Shown piece by piece: positions 1-5,907 of a DNA stretch of 8,222 nucleotides (the stretch's first letter is position 1; every line of letters starts with the position of its first letter). The notes under the pieces were generated by a model. The model worked only from the letters and a program-made list of their open reading frames with translations. It ran no database searches and was not told the DNA's origin. The stretch comes from an uncultured Rhizobiaceae group bacterium. GTDB lineage: Bacteria > Pseudomonadota > Alphaproteobacteria > Rhizobiales > Rhizobiaceae. The DNA lies in assembly GCA_937923355.1 (NCBI GenBank), contig CALAIO010000374.1, positions 1-8,222 on the forward strand. Direction: 5' to 3'. A program made the position numbers and the translations under genes.

Positions 1-740
1 TCTTCAGCTTCATCACGCGTGACATAACCATTCTCTACCATACGATCCAAAACCCAGTTACGACGCGTCAACGCCTTTTCTGTGTCACGGAATGGATGGT
101 AATTACTTGGTGCCTTTGGAAGCGCTGCCAAATATGCTGCCTGATGAAGCTCTACTTCATGAACAGATTTGTTGAAATAAGTCAAAGATGCGCCAGCAAC
201 ACCATAGGCGCTTAAACCAAGATAAATTTCGTTCAGGTAAAGTTCCAAAATGCGATCTTTAGAATATGCGGATTCTATACGCATAGATAGAAGCGCTTCC
301 TTGATTTTGCGATCAATTGAACGCTCGCTCGAGAGAAGAAAGTTTTTGGCGACCTGCTGAGTAATTGTTGAAGCACCAATTGCACGGCGTCCAGAACCAT
401 AGTTTTTGATATTGGTTACAACAGCACGTGCAATACCTGTCGGGTCTACACCGCCATGTTTGTAAAAATTCTTGTCTTCGGCAGATAAAAAAGCTGCCTT
501 TATCGTGTCAGGCATTGCCTGAATTGGTAAGTATAATCTGCGCTCACGGGCGTATTCAGCCATCAAAGACCCGTTGCCTGAATGAATGCGTGTTGTAACA
601 GGCGGTTCATACGCGTTTAGAACTTCATAATCCGGAAGATCTTTCGACATGTCATGCAAATACCAAGCGATTCCTGCAACAACAAGGATTGCTAACAGCA
701 TTCCCATGCCAAATAAATATCCAAAAATTCTCAAAAGCAT
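1..740 (-). CDS. mrcA: Penicillin-binding protein 1A-like bifunctional transglycosylase/transpeptidase, 3' end cut by window edge
   Basis: This is the N-terminal part (246 complete codons) of a class A penicillin-binding protein, which polymerises lipid II into glycan strands and cross-links them in the periplasm. Residues 1-28 form one hydrophobic segment typical of the single N-terminal membrane anchor. The GT51 glycosyltransferase domain follows: motif 1 is EDKNFYKHGG (residues 88-97, with E88 as the expected catalytic glutamate), motif 2 is GASTITQQVAKNF (122-134), and KDRILELYLNEIYLG (161-175) is a further conserved motif. The transpeptidase domain with its SxxK serine would lie beyond base 1 and is not visible. 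The start is the ATG at 740-738, placed just before the membrane segment, with a weak GTGGAA upstream. The gene lies downstream of amiC on the same strand. The mrcA-type assignment rests on overall likeness to alphaproteobacterial PBP1A; another class A PBP such as a PBP1C or monofunctional relative is less likely. The family call is very secure and the symbol fairly secure. Confidence 0.93.
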   Translation of the reverse strand, partial: MLLRIFGYLFGMGMLLAILVVAGIAWYLHDMSKDLPDYEVLNAYEPPVTTRIHSGNGSLMAEYARERRLYLPIQAMPDTIKAAFLSAEDKNFYKHGGVDPTGIARAVVTNIKNYGSGRRAIGASTITQQVAKNFLLSSERSIDRKIKEALLSMRIESAYSKDRILELYLNEIYLGLSAYGVAGASLTYFNKSVHEVELHQAAYLAALPKAPSNYHPFRDTEKALTRRNWVLDRMVENGYVTRDEAE

Positions 741-904
741 ATGATTTTATTCCACATAAACAATATGTTACAACGTTTGAACAAATCGCAAATCAGCACT
801 CTTACGATCGCATTAAAACAACCTGTGTTCCTCAAATAAGGAAACAATATGATGTTTAGCAATATCTTTAGCATACTTTACAAGAAATGGCTTGAATTCA
901 TTAC

Positions 905-933
905 AAAAAGTTATCCTGTTGCAGTTTTGCAAC
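905..933 (-). terminator. Weak candidate terminator downstream of amiC
   Basis: Bases 918-933 form a perfect 6-bp stem (GTTGCA/TGCAAC) with a 4-base loop, starting 11 bases past the amiC stop codon. Reading on the minus strand, a run of five T follows, but only after 7 intervening bases. The stem is short and the T tract distant, so termination would be inefficient at best. It might reduce read-through from amiC into mrcA. Confidence 0.25.
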
Positions 934-944
934 CAGATGTTTTC

Positions 945-2153
945 TTACTGCATTCTAGGTTGAAAAAAGTCCAAAACAGACTGTGCAATCGCTTCCCCCG
1001 CCTTGGCTTTAAATTCAGGAGTTTGTAAAAGGCGTTCATCTTCGACATTCGATAAATAACCAAGCTCTAATAATACACTTGGCACTTCAGGCGCTTTTAA
1101 AACTCCAAATGCTGCTGACCTTTGTGGATTTTTGATTAGCTTGATTTCTGAACCAAGGTTTTTGACCAATAAGCTGGAAAAACGTCGCGAAAAACGCTTC
1201 GTTTCACTTGTTGTAAGATCAACCAGAATATCAGCCACAGCCTCAACTTCTTCTTCAACGGCTAGTCCGCCAACCAAATCAGCACTGTTTTCTGTTTCAG
1301 CCAATTTCGCTGATAATTGGTCGGATGCTTTTTTCGAAAGTGTATAGATGGTCGAACCTCGTACGAATTTCTGACGTAAGGAATCTGCATGAAGAGAAAT
1401 AAACAGATCTGCCTTTGAGCGACGACTGAATTCAAGACGATCACGCAAAGACATGAATTTATCTTCTTCTCTAGTCATCAACACATCAAATGGGCCGACA
1501 GCTAACAATTTATCTCTTACGACCTGAGCAAATGAAAATACGATATCTTTTTCCTGAGCACCATTTCTTCCCACTGCCCCACCATCAATTCCACCATGTC
1601 CTGGGTCGATAACAATCGTAAAGCGCCCCTCTTTTTTCTGTACTGGCGCAACACGGTCCCCTTTAACAGCCAAATTTCCTGTTGTTTGAGATTTTGCCTT
1701 TTGCTCTTTCAACAAATTAGCAAAAGTCTCATCGTCTGTTGAATCCATATCAAGTAGAAACCGATAGCTCTCTTCATCCAGACGCTTCTTAAGTGATGAC
1801 TTAATAATTTCTGCTGGCGCTGCAAGTGTCAGCACTATCCTGGATCGTCCCTGCGATATTCTGCCAAATTGAACAGCAGAGATTAAACCGCGTGGTTCAA
1901 GTTTGTTTCCTTCGCCTAAATTAAAGACAGACTCATTCAGATCGATGATGATACGATTAGGCTTATCCATGTAAGTGGTTTTTACAGATAAATTTTGATC
2001 AAAATCCAGGAAAAATCTTGTACTTGCGGTATCACCAGCAATGCTGCCAGAAAATGCTACCGGAAAGTTCTTGGACTGCTCCTGCCCAAAAGAATGTGCA
2101 AGAGATGAAAATAGAATGATCAAAATCAAATATGAAATATGAATCAGGCGCAT
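945..2153 (-). CDS. amiC: N-acetylmuramoyl-L-alanine amidase (AMIN domain + Amidase_3), periplasmic
   Basis: This 402-residue enzyme should cleave the bond between N-acetylmuramic acid and L-alanine of peptidoglycan, splitting septal wall during cell separation. Residues 1-23 look like a signal peptide with a hydrophobic core and an Ala-His-Ser region before the mature part. An AMIN domain, which binds envelope polymers and targets the septum, spans roughly 30-135. After a polar linker the zinc amidase domain spans about 177-398. Its motifs are VIDPGHGGIDGG (H186), E201 in QEK, SLHAD (H255) and LLELGYLSN (E363, the expected catalytic glutamate). Between H255 and E363 there is an acidic helical segment (about 297-333) corresponding to the autoinhibitory helix of AmiB/AmiC enzymes, which activators of the EnvC/NlpD type displace. 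Divergent from rne and upstream of mrcA. AmiA, AmiB and AmiC names are used loosely in this group; the enzyme class is certain, the symbol less so. Confidence 0.95.
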   Translation of the reverse strand: MRLIHISYLILIILFSSLAHSFGQEQSKNFPVAFSGSIAGDTASTRFFLDFDQNLSVKTTYMDKPNRIIIDLNESVFNLGEGNKLEPRGLISAVQFGRISQGRSRIVLTLAAPAEIIKSSLKKRLDEESYRFLLDMDSTDDETFANLLKEQKAKSQTTGNLAVKGDRVAPVQKKEGRFTIVIDPGHGGIDGGAVGRNGAQEKDIVFSFAQVVRDKLLAVGPFDVLMTREEDKFMSLRDRLEFSRRSKADLFISLHADSLRQKFVRGSTIYTLSKKASDQLSAKLAETENSADLVGGLAVEEEVEAVADILVDLTTSETKRFSRRFSSLLVKNLGSEIKLIKNPQRSAAFGVLKAPEVPSVLLELGYLSNVEDERLLQTPEFKAKAGEAIAQSVLDFFQPRMQ

Positions 2154-2189
2154 GAATTTCTTTTAACAGGACAGCTTGTTAATTGCATG

Positions 2190-2217
2190 AATAATCTGAT
2201 TGAAAATCAATAATCAA
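2190..2217 (-). promoter_or_regulatory. Candidate amiC promoter
   Basis: Read on the minus strand, TTGATT (2217-2212) and ATTATT (2195-2190) are separated by 16 bases and lie about 40-60 bases before the amiC start. Both hexamers are imperfect matches to sigma-70 consensus. The spacer contains a small inverted repeat (ATTGA AAA TCAAT, 2199-2211). AT-rich sequence gives such matches by chance, so confidence is low. Confidence 0.25.
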
Positions 2218-2241
2218 CCTGATGATAACGAATTTACTTGT

Positions 2242-2264
2242 GATAAAGCGAAACTTTGCTTATC
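2242..2264. repeat. Bulged inverted repeat
   Basis: GATAAAGC (2242-2249) pairs with GCTTATC (2258-2264) around an 8-base loop with one bulged A. It sits in the divergent region about 90 bases before the amiC start. It could be an operator-like element or chance; nothing else in the sequence decides. Confidence 0.3.
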
Positions 2265-2370
2265 TATTGAATCATCAATTTCTGATCATGCGAAAATCAC
2301 CAAAGTCGATAAAGCTGATTAGAGTATCTACCTGAGGGGCTTTTAGATATTTTGATGAAACAAGATTCGT

Positions 2371-2400
2371 GCTGTTTGACGACACTATCTCTCAAACAGC
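2371..2400. promoter_or_regulatory. Perfect 9-bp inverted repeat, possible operator of rne
   Basis: GCTGTTTGA (2371-2379) and TCAAACAGC (2392-2400) are exact inverted copies separated by 12 bases, giving 21 bp between half-site centres, close to two helical turns. That geometry fits a dimeric DNA-binding regulator. The left arm contains most of the candidate -35 TTGACG (2376-2381). If transcription starts further upstream, the same sequence would instead fold as an RNA stem with a 12-base loop. The repeat is seen directly; its role is inferred. Confidence 0.45.
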
Positions 2401-2406
2401 TCTAAT
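2376..2406 (+). promoter_or_regulatory. Candidate rne promoter
   Basis: TTGACG (2376-2381) and TCTAAT (2401-2406) each match five of six sigma-70 consensus positions, but the spacer is 19 bases, longer than the usual 16-18. Transcription would start near 2413, giving a leader of about 320 bases before the rne ATG. The -35 hexamer overlaps the left arm of the inverted repeat at 2371-2400, so a repressor bound there could block it. No better pair was seen closer to rne. Confidence 0.35.
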
Positions 2407-2456
2407 ACAGCGTTAAGGCGTGATTTTTTATAGAAAATCCCCATAAGCGCTTCACT

Positions 2457-2476
2457 GGCTGGTGATTTAACCAGCC
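2457..2476 (+). other. GC-rich hairpin in putative rne leader
   Basis: GGCTGGT (2457-2463) and ACCAGCC (2470-2476) form a perfect 7-bp stem with a 6-base loop. No T tract follows, so it is not an intrinsic terminator. It is preceded by an AT-rich stretch (2421-2440) of the sort RNase E tends to cut, which itself can form a weak hairpin (GATTTT/AAAATC). Confidence 0.45.
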
Positions 2477-2633
2477 CCGATTAAACAGATGCGGAAGAAG
2501 AACGTGGCAGACAACGGGAAAAATTTACAAAAGGTAGATGAAAGTTCAAATGAACTCGCGTCAAAGCCTGTAAATAATGCCAAGCCAACTTCATTCCATC
2601 ACACATTACCAGACTTTTATCGTTTCAAGCAAA

Positions 2634-2681
2634 GACTACGTAACCGTAGTCAGGATTTATTGGAAAGCCTGACAAGCTTCC
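2634..2681 (+). promoter_or_regulatory. Tandem hairpins upstream of rne ribosome binding site
   Basis: The first hairpin (2634-2651) is a perfect 7-bp stem, GACTACG/CGTAGTC, with a TAAC loop. The second (2662-2681) pairs GGAAAGC with GCTTCC, with one bulged A and a 7-base loop. They are 10 bases apart and lie about 50-100 bases before the rne start, followed by an unstructured U-rich stretch. In E. coli the rne leader is known to contain hairpins sensed by RNase E for autoregulation; a similar role here is inference from position only. Confidence 0.4.
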
Positions 2682-2718
2682 TTTATTCACTATTGTTTGT
2701 TCCCGAGCAAAAGTCTGC

Positions 2719-2722
2719 GGAG
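2719..2722 (+). promoter_or_regulatory. Ribosome binding site deciding the rne start
   Basis: GGAG ends 10 bases before the ATG at 2733. An upstream in-frame TTG at 2697 would add 12 residues that do not resemble RNase E, whereas ATG 2733 gives the usual alphaproteobacterial N-terminus beginning M-x-N-K-M-L-I-D-A. The ATG at 2733 is therefore preferred. Confidence 0.7.
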
Positions 2723-2732
2723 ATTAAAATAC

Positions 2733-5700
2733 ATGTCAAACAAGATGCTGATAGACGCATCCCACCCGGAAGAAACCCGGGTAGCGGTGGTACGCGGTAA
2801 CAGAATTGAAGAATTCGATTTTGAGTCACAGGAGAAAAAACAACTAAGAGGCAATATATATCTGGCGAAAGTGACAAGGGTTGAACCCTCACTTCAAGCT
2901 GCATTTGTAGATTATGGCGGCAACCGTCATGGCTTCTTGGCTTTTTCTGAAATACATCCAGACTATTATCAAATTCCGGTCGCTGACAGACAAGCTCTGC
3001 TCGAGGCAGAAGCAGAAGATGCGCGCGCATCCCGAGAAGCTGAAGAAGCAGAAGACAATGTAGTAGAGGTAGCATCCTCAACTGACGATGATGAAGACGA
3101 AGCACCTAAGAAAAAGCCGCGTCGCCGTCGTTCAAGAAAGTCCAAAGCGGCAGAAGAAACAGATTCTGACGCAGATAATAACTCAGAATCTGAAGATAAA
3201 AATGATGATACTCCGCAAGATACTGAGGCTGATGCTTCGCCAATAGCAGAGACATCCGAGCCTGAAGTTGAGGCTGAAGCTGAAGAAAAACCGAAGCGTC
3301 GATCTACTCGCCGCAAAAAGGCTCCTATTGTTGCCAAACCTGAAGTAACAGAAGAAAATACAGAAGTCTCTTCTGAAAGCTCGGATGAAGCTGTTGAAGC
3401 GAAACCTGAGCCAGAGCCAAAACCAAAGCGTCGCACAACGCGCCGTAAAAAGGCACCTGTAGAGGATACATCTTCTGAGGAAGCTTCAAATACTGATGAT
3501 GACGATGACAATCCAACTACAATGGCTGCCATGGTGGAGGTGGACTCAATTTCCGAACCTCTCCCTGATGATGCGGATGAGCCAGAAGATGACAGCGAAA
3601 CAGCAAATGATGAGCCGGTAGCAGAGGAAAAACCAAAGCGCCGCGCGACAAGAAAGAAAGCTGCGCCAAAGAAAAAGGCAGAGCCAGAAGCATCTGAAAG
3701 CGAGTCTGCTGAAAAAGAAGAAATAACTTCTGAGGAAACATCTGAAGAAGAAGCACCAAAGCCAAAGAAACGCGCACCTCGTCGCAATTCTCGAAAGAAA
3801 AAAGAGACAGCAGGTGAAGAGGAAACAGCCGAGGCCTCTGATGCAACTCAAGATAACACTGAGACTGATGGTGAACTTGATACGGAATCTGACGATGCAA
3901 TTGAGTCTGTGGGTCAGGAAGATGCTTTGGAAGAAGTCCCTACCCCACCACGTCGTCAAAGACGTCATTACAAAATTCAGGAAGTCATTAAACGTCGTCA
4001 GGTGTTATTGGTACAAGTTGTTAAAGAAGAGCGCGGAAACAAAGGCGCTGCACTGACAACTTACCTTTCTCTTGCAGGACGTTATTCTGTATTGATGCCC
4101 AATACCGCACGCGGTGGTGGTATCTCTCGCAAAATCACAAATGCAGCAGACCGTAAGCGTTTGAAGGCAGTGGCTACTTCTCTTGATGTTCCACAAGGCA
4201 TGGGCGTAATTTTGCGTACCGCAGGTGCATCAAGAACAAATGCAGAAATTGAGCGTGATTTTGATTACCTCATGCGTTTGTGGGAGCAAGTTCGTAATCT
4301 GACACTTTCATCTTCTGCACCTTGTTTGGTCTACGAAGAAGGCAGCCTAATCAAACGTTCAATCCGTGATCTATATGACAAAGACACAGGTGAAGTTGTC
4401 GTTGCTGGCGAACAAGGGTTCCAAGAAGCAAAAGACTTCATGACCATGCTCATGCCAAATGCAGCTAAGAGAGTGAAACTTCACCGTGATAAACAAGCTA
4501 TCTTTGCAAAGTTTGGCGTTGAAACGCAGCTTGATAAAATGGTTACGCCACAAGTAACGCTAAAATCTGGTGGTTATTTAATCATAGATCAAACAGAAGC
4601 TCTGGTGGCTGTCGATGTTAACTCAGGCAGATCTACACGCGAACACTCGATTGAGAATACGGCTCTACAAACAAACCTGGAAGCTGCGGAAGAAGTGGCA
4701 CGTCAACTTCGTTTGCGCGACTTGGCTGGCCTTATTGTTATTGACTTCATTGATATGGAAGAAAAGCGCAATAACCGAGCTGTAGAGAAAAAGCTGAAAG
4801 AGTCTCTCAAGAATGACCGTGCTCGTATTCAGGTTGGCAGAATATCGCATTTCGGCCTGATGGAAATGTCGCGCCAACGCATGAGAGCGAGTGTTCTTGA
4901 AAGTACGATGGACGTCTGTTCACTTTGTGGCGGCACGGGGCATGTGCGTTCAGATTCAGCAATTGCCTTACATGTATTCCGCGCCATCGAAGAACACGTA
5001 TCAAGACACAACCGTTATGATGCAGTAATAAAGACAACCCCTTCTATCGCTATTCATCTACTAAATCATAAGCGCGCAGCCTTGCTTGAGCTTGAAAACC
5101 GCTATGGCTTGGCGATTTTGATTGAAGGCAGCAACGAAATTAAGGGACAGGATTTTGAAATCCAAAAAGGTGAACTTGCAACAGGTGAAATCAAATCCAC
5201 TGCTGTAGGTTTCCAAAATGGAACTGTTGAAGCCAATGATGTTTCCGAAGACGAAAAAGAGCCACGCGGTAAAAAGCGCGGGCGTGGACGTCGCAAACAT
5301 AACGATGATGAAAATCAGGCTCAATCAGAAGATACAATATCTGAAAATGGCCAAACATCTCAGAATGATGAAGATAGCGATGAAGATCAACCGCGCAAAA
5401 AACGTCGTAGAGGCAAACGCGGTGGCCGTCGTCGCAATGGCGAAGAGACCAATGCGGAAACCGCTGGTGAAGATACTTCCGAAAAGGAACAGAATTCTGG
5501 CAATACAGAAAACACTCAGGTTGAAAAAAAGCCTGAGGAAGTTGGAGAAACACCAAGTGTAGAAGCTGAGGCTGAGGAAACTAAACCAAAGTCACGCTCT
5601 ACAACACGCAGGAAAGCTCCAATTTCGAAACCAGCGGAGCCACTAGAAATTGAAGCTCCTACAGAAAACGAAACCAAAGAACCTGTTCAAGAACCGGAAA

Positions 5701-5888
5701 AACCTAAGCCGCGCCGAACGACACGCCGCAAAAAACCTGAAGAGACTGAGAATGCGGAAGTAGAAAATACTTCGGAAGCCTCCTCTGAAACACCACAAGA
5801 AACAGTTTCTGAAACATCAGAACAAAAGCCTGAAGATGGTGAGAAAAAGAAAAAAGGTTGGTGGAACCGTGGTGGTGGTTTCTTCTAA
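2733..5888 (+). CDS. rne: Ribonuclease E, with charged S1-domain insertion and disordered C-terminal scaffold
   Basis: This 1051-residue endonuclease cuts single-stranded AU-rich RNA, acting in mRNA decay and rRNA/tRNA processing and scaffolding the degradosome. Residues 1-90 hold the N-terminal region and first half of the S1 domain (RGNIYLAKVTRVEPSLQAAF at 39-58). Residues ~91-405 are a charged low-complexity insertion, after which the S1 domain resumes at RRHYKIQEV. The 5' sensor motif RTAG is at 495-498. The DNase I-like catalytic aspartates are D628 (VDVNSG) and D671 (DFIDM), matching D303 and D346 of E. coli by motif and spacing. The zinc-link cysteines are C729 and C732 (CSLCGGTG), so the enzyme should tetramerise. 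From about residue 825 the protein is a disordered tail with alternating acidic and Arg-rich blocks, ending KKKKGWWNRGGGFF; the GWW motif binds PNPase in Caulobacter. All catalytic residues are present. First gene of a likely rne-sfsA-map-radC run. RNase G is excluded by the long tail and insertion. Confidence 0.97.
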   Translation: MSNKMLIDASHPEETRVAVVRGNRIEEFDFESQEKKQLRGNIYLAKVTRVEPSLQAAFVDYGGNRHGFLAFSEIHPDYYQIPVADRQALLEAEAEDARASREAEEAEDNVVEVASSTDDDEDEAPKKKPRRRRSRKSKAAEETDSDADNNSESEDKNDDTPQDTEADASPIAETSEPEVEAEAEEKPKRRSTRRKKAPIVAKPEVTEENTEVSSESSDEAVEAKPEPEPKPKRRTTRRKKAPVEDTSSEEASNTDDDDDNPTTMAAMVEVDSISEPLPDDADEPEDDSETANDEPVAEEKPKRRATRKKAAPKKKAEPEASESESAEKEEITSEETSEEEAPKPKKRAPRRNSRKKKETAGEEETAEASDATQDNTETDGELDTESDDAIESVGQEDALEEVPTPPRRQRRHYKIQEVIKRRQVLLVQVVKEERGNKGAALTTYLSLAGRYSVLMPNTARGGGISRKITNAADRKRLKAVATSLDVPQGMGVILRTAGASRTNAEIERDFDYLMRLWEQVRNLTLSSSAPCLVYEEGSLIKRSIRDLYDKDTGEVVVAGEQGFQEAKDFMTMLMPNAAKRVKLHRDKQAIFAKFGVETQLDKMVTPQVTLKSGGYLIIDQTEALVAVDVNSGRSTREHSIENTALQTNLEAAEEVARQLRLRDLAGLIVIDFIDMEEKRNNRAVEKKLKESLKNDRARIQVGRISHFGLMEMSRQRMRASVLESTMDVCSLCGGTGHVRSDSAIALHVFRAIEEHVSRHNRYDAVIKTTPSIAIHLLNHKRAALLELENRYGLAILIEGSNEIKGQDFEIQKGELATGEIKSTAVGFQNGTVEANDVSEDEKEPRGKKRGRGRRKHNDDENQAQSEDTISENGQTSQNDEDSDEDQPRKKRRRGKRGGRRRNGEETNAETAGEDTSEKEQNSGNTENTQVEKKPEEVGETPSVEAEAEETKPKSRSTTRRKAPISKPAEPLEIEAPTENETKEPVQEPEKPKPRRTTRRKKPEETENAEVENTSEASSETPQETVSETSEQKPEDGEKKKKGWWNRGGGFF
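3267..3341 (+). repeat. Basic module copy A in S1 insertion of rne
   Basis: Residues 179-203 read VEAEAEE followed by KPKRRSTRRKKAP and then IVAKPE. A close counterpart lies in the C-terminal tail (5559-5636), matching both the acidic prefix and the Lys/Pro suffix, which suggests duplication within the gene rather than only similar composition. Confidence 0.65.
3414..3458 (+). repeat. Basic module copy B in S1 insertion of rne
   Basis: Residues 228-242 read EPKPKRRTTRRKKAP, differing from copy A (residues 184-198) at three positions. The nucleotide sequences also match closely over the basic core, with most differences at third codon positions. Confidence 0.65.
3624..3668 (+). repeat. Basic module copy C in S1 insertion of rne
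   Basis: Residues 298-312 read EEKPKRRATRKKAAP, a further variant of the same module. A more degraded copy follows at residues 339-357 (EEAPKPKKRAPRRNSRKKK), and a related basic cluster precedes the series at residues 123-138. Confidence 0.6.
5559..5636 (+). repeat. Basic module copy D in C-terminal tail of rne
   Basis: Residues 943-968 read VEAEAEET, then KPKSRSTTRRKAP, then ISKPA. This aligns with copy A in the S1 insertion over its full length with a one-residue insertion and a one-residue deletion. Confidence 0.65.
5697..5738 (+). repeat. Basic module copy E in C-terminal tail of rne
   Basis: Residues 989-1002 read EKPKPRRTTRRKKP, nearly the same as copy B of the S1 insertion, about 750 residues earlier in the protein. 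Confidence 0.65.
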
Positions 5889-5907
5889 ACTCCGGACTTA
5901 AAGTAAC

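Larger units (their letters stand above)
2154..2732. other. Divergent intergenic region between amiC and rne (579 bases)
   Basis: No gene of recognisable family lies here. From left to right it holds a candidate amiC promoter (2190-2217, minus), a small bulged stem-loop at 2242-2264, a perfect 9-bp inverted repeat at 2371-2400 overlapping a candidate rne promoter, an AT-rich weak hairpin at 2422-2439, a GC-rich hairpin at 2457-2476, a possible leader ORF beginning at 2489 or 2504, and two adjacent hairpins at 2634-2651 and 2662-2681 before the rne ribosome binding site. The length and the density of secondary structure suggest a regulated, long rne leader. Confidence 0.7.
2489..2800 (+). other. 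Possible leader ORF overlapping the rne start
   Basis: An open frame of 103 codons runs from ATG 2489 to a stop at 2798-2800 and overlaps the first 68 bases of rne in another frame. The ATG has no visible Shine-Dalgarno sequence, but an in-frame GTG at 2504 is preceded by GGAAGAAG at good spacing, giving about 98 codons. The predicted product is hydrophilic at the N-terminus with a short hydrophobic stretch in the middle (residues 59-71), and its last third is simply the shifted reading of conserved rne codons. I recognise no family. The long out-of-frame overlap and the hairpins inside it make a structured leader the likelier reading; if translated, it could couple or regulate rne translation. 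Confidence 0.2.
3003..3947 (+). other. Charged low-complexity insertion inside the RNase E S1 domain (~315 residues)
   Basis: Residues ~91-405 of RNase E interrupt the S1 fold between its early and late strands. The segment is almost entirely Glu, Asp, Ser, Ala, Lys and Arg, organised as long acidic stretches punctuated by basic clusters at about residues 126-138, 186-198, 230-242, 300-312 and 343-357. It is surely disordered. Insertions at this site are known in alphaproteobacterial RNase E, but the length and composition vary between lineages. The coding strand here is strongly purine-rich, which produces long serine-rich shadow frames on the other strand. Confidence 0.85.
5220..5885 (+). 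other. Disordered C-terminal scaffold region of RNase E
   Basis: Roughly the last 220 residues are low-complexity and charge-patterned. Basic blocks (RGKKRGRGRRK near residue 846; PRKKRRRGKRGGRRR near 887; copies D and E of the shared module) alternate with Glu/Asn/Ser-rich acidic blocks. The end is KKKKGWWNRGGGFF. In Caulobacter a comparable tail nucleates ribonucleoprotein condensates (BR-bodies) and docks PNPase through GWW. No amphipathic membrane-targeting helix like that of E. coli RNase E is evident. Confidence 0.75.

Noticed and set aside
741..944. Possible small gene or own promoter in the amiC-mrcA gap
   Set aside because: No frame of useful length with a start signal, and no convincing -35/-10 pair at usable distance from the mrcA start; only the weak hairpin at 918-933 stands out.
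1132..1347. Plus-strand 71-codon open frame inside amiC
   Set aside because: It is antisense to conserved amidase codons, with no ribosome binding site or recognisable product.
2697..2732. Upstream TTG start that would lengthen RNase E by 12 residues
   Set aside because: No suitable ribosome binding site, and the added residues do not look like the family N-terminus; ATG 2733 with GGAG upstream fits.
2969..3787. A 272-codon open frame on the minus strand opposite the RNase E insertion, very rich in Ser and Ala
   Set aside because: It is the antisense reading of Glu/Ala/Ser/Arg codons in the low-complexity insertion; such purine-rich coding strands rarely give stops on the other strand. No domain, no ribosome binding site and no plausible composition for a real protein.
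3099..3803. Regularly spaced similar segments that might suggest a CRISPR-like or tandem DNA array
   Set aside because: The segments are in frame, degenerate, spaced unevenly (roughly 85-210 bases) and explained by repeated protein modules in rne.
5218..5562. A 114-codon open frame on the plus strand inside the rne C-terminal region
   Set aside because: It lies entirely within rne in another frame, has Lys/Met/Arg-biased composition from shifted low-complexity codons and no start signals.
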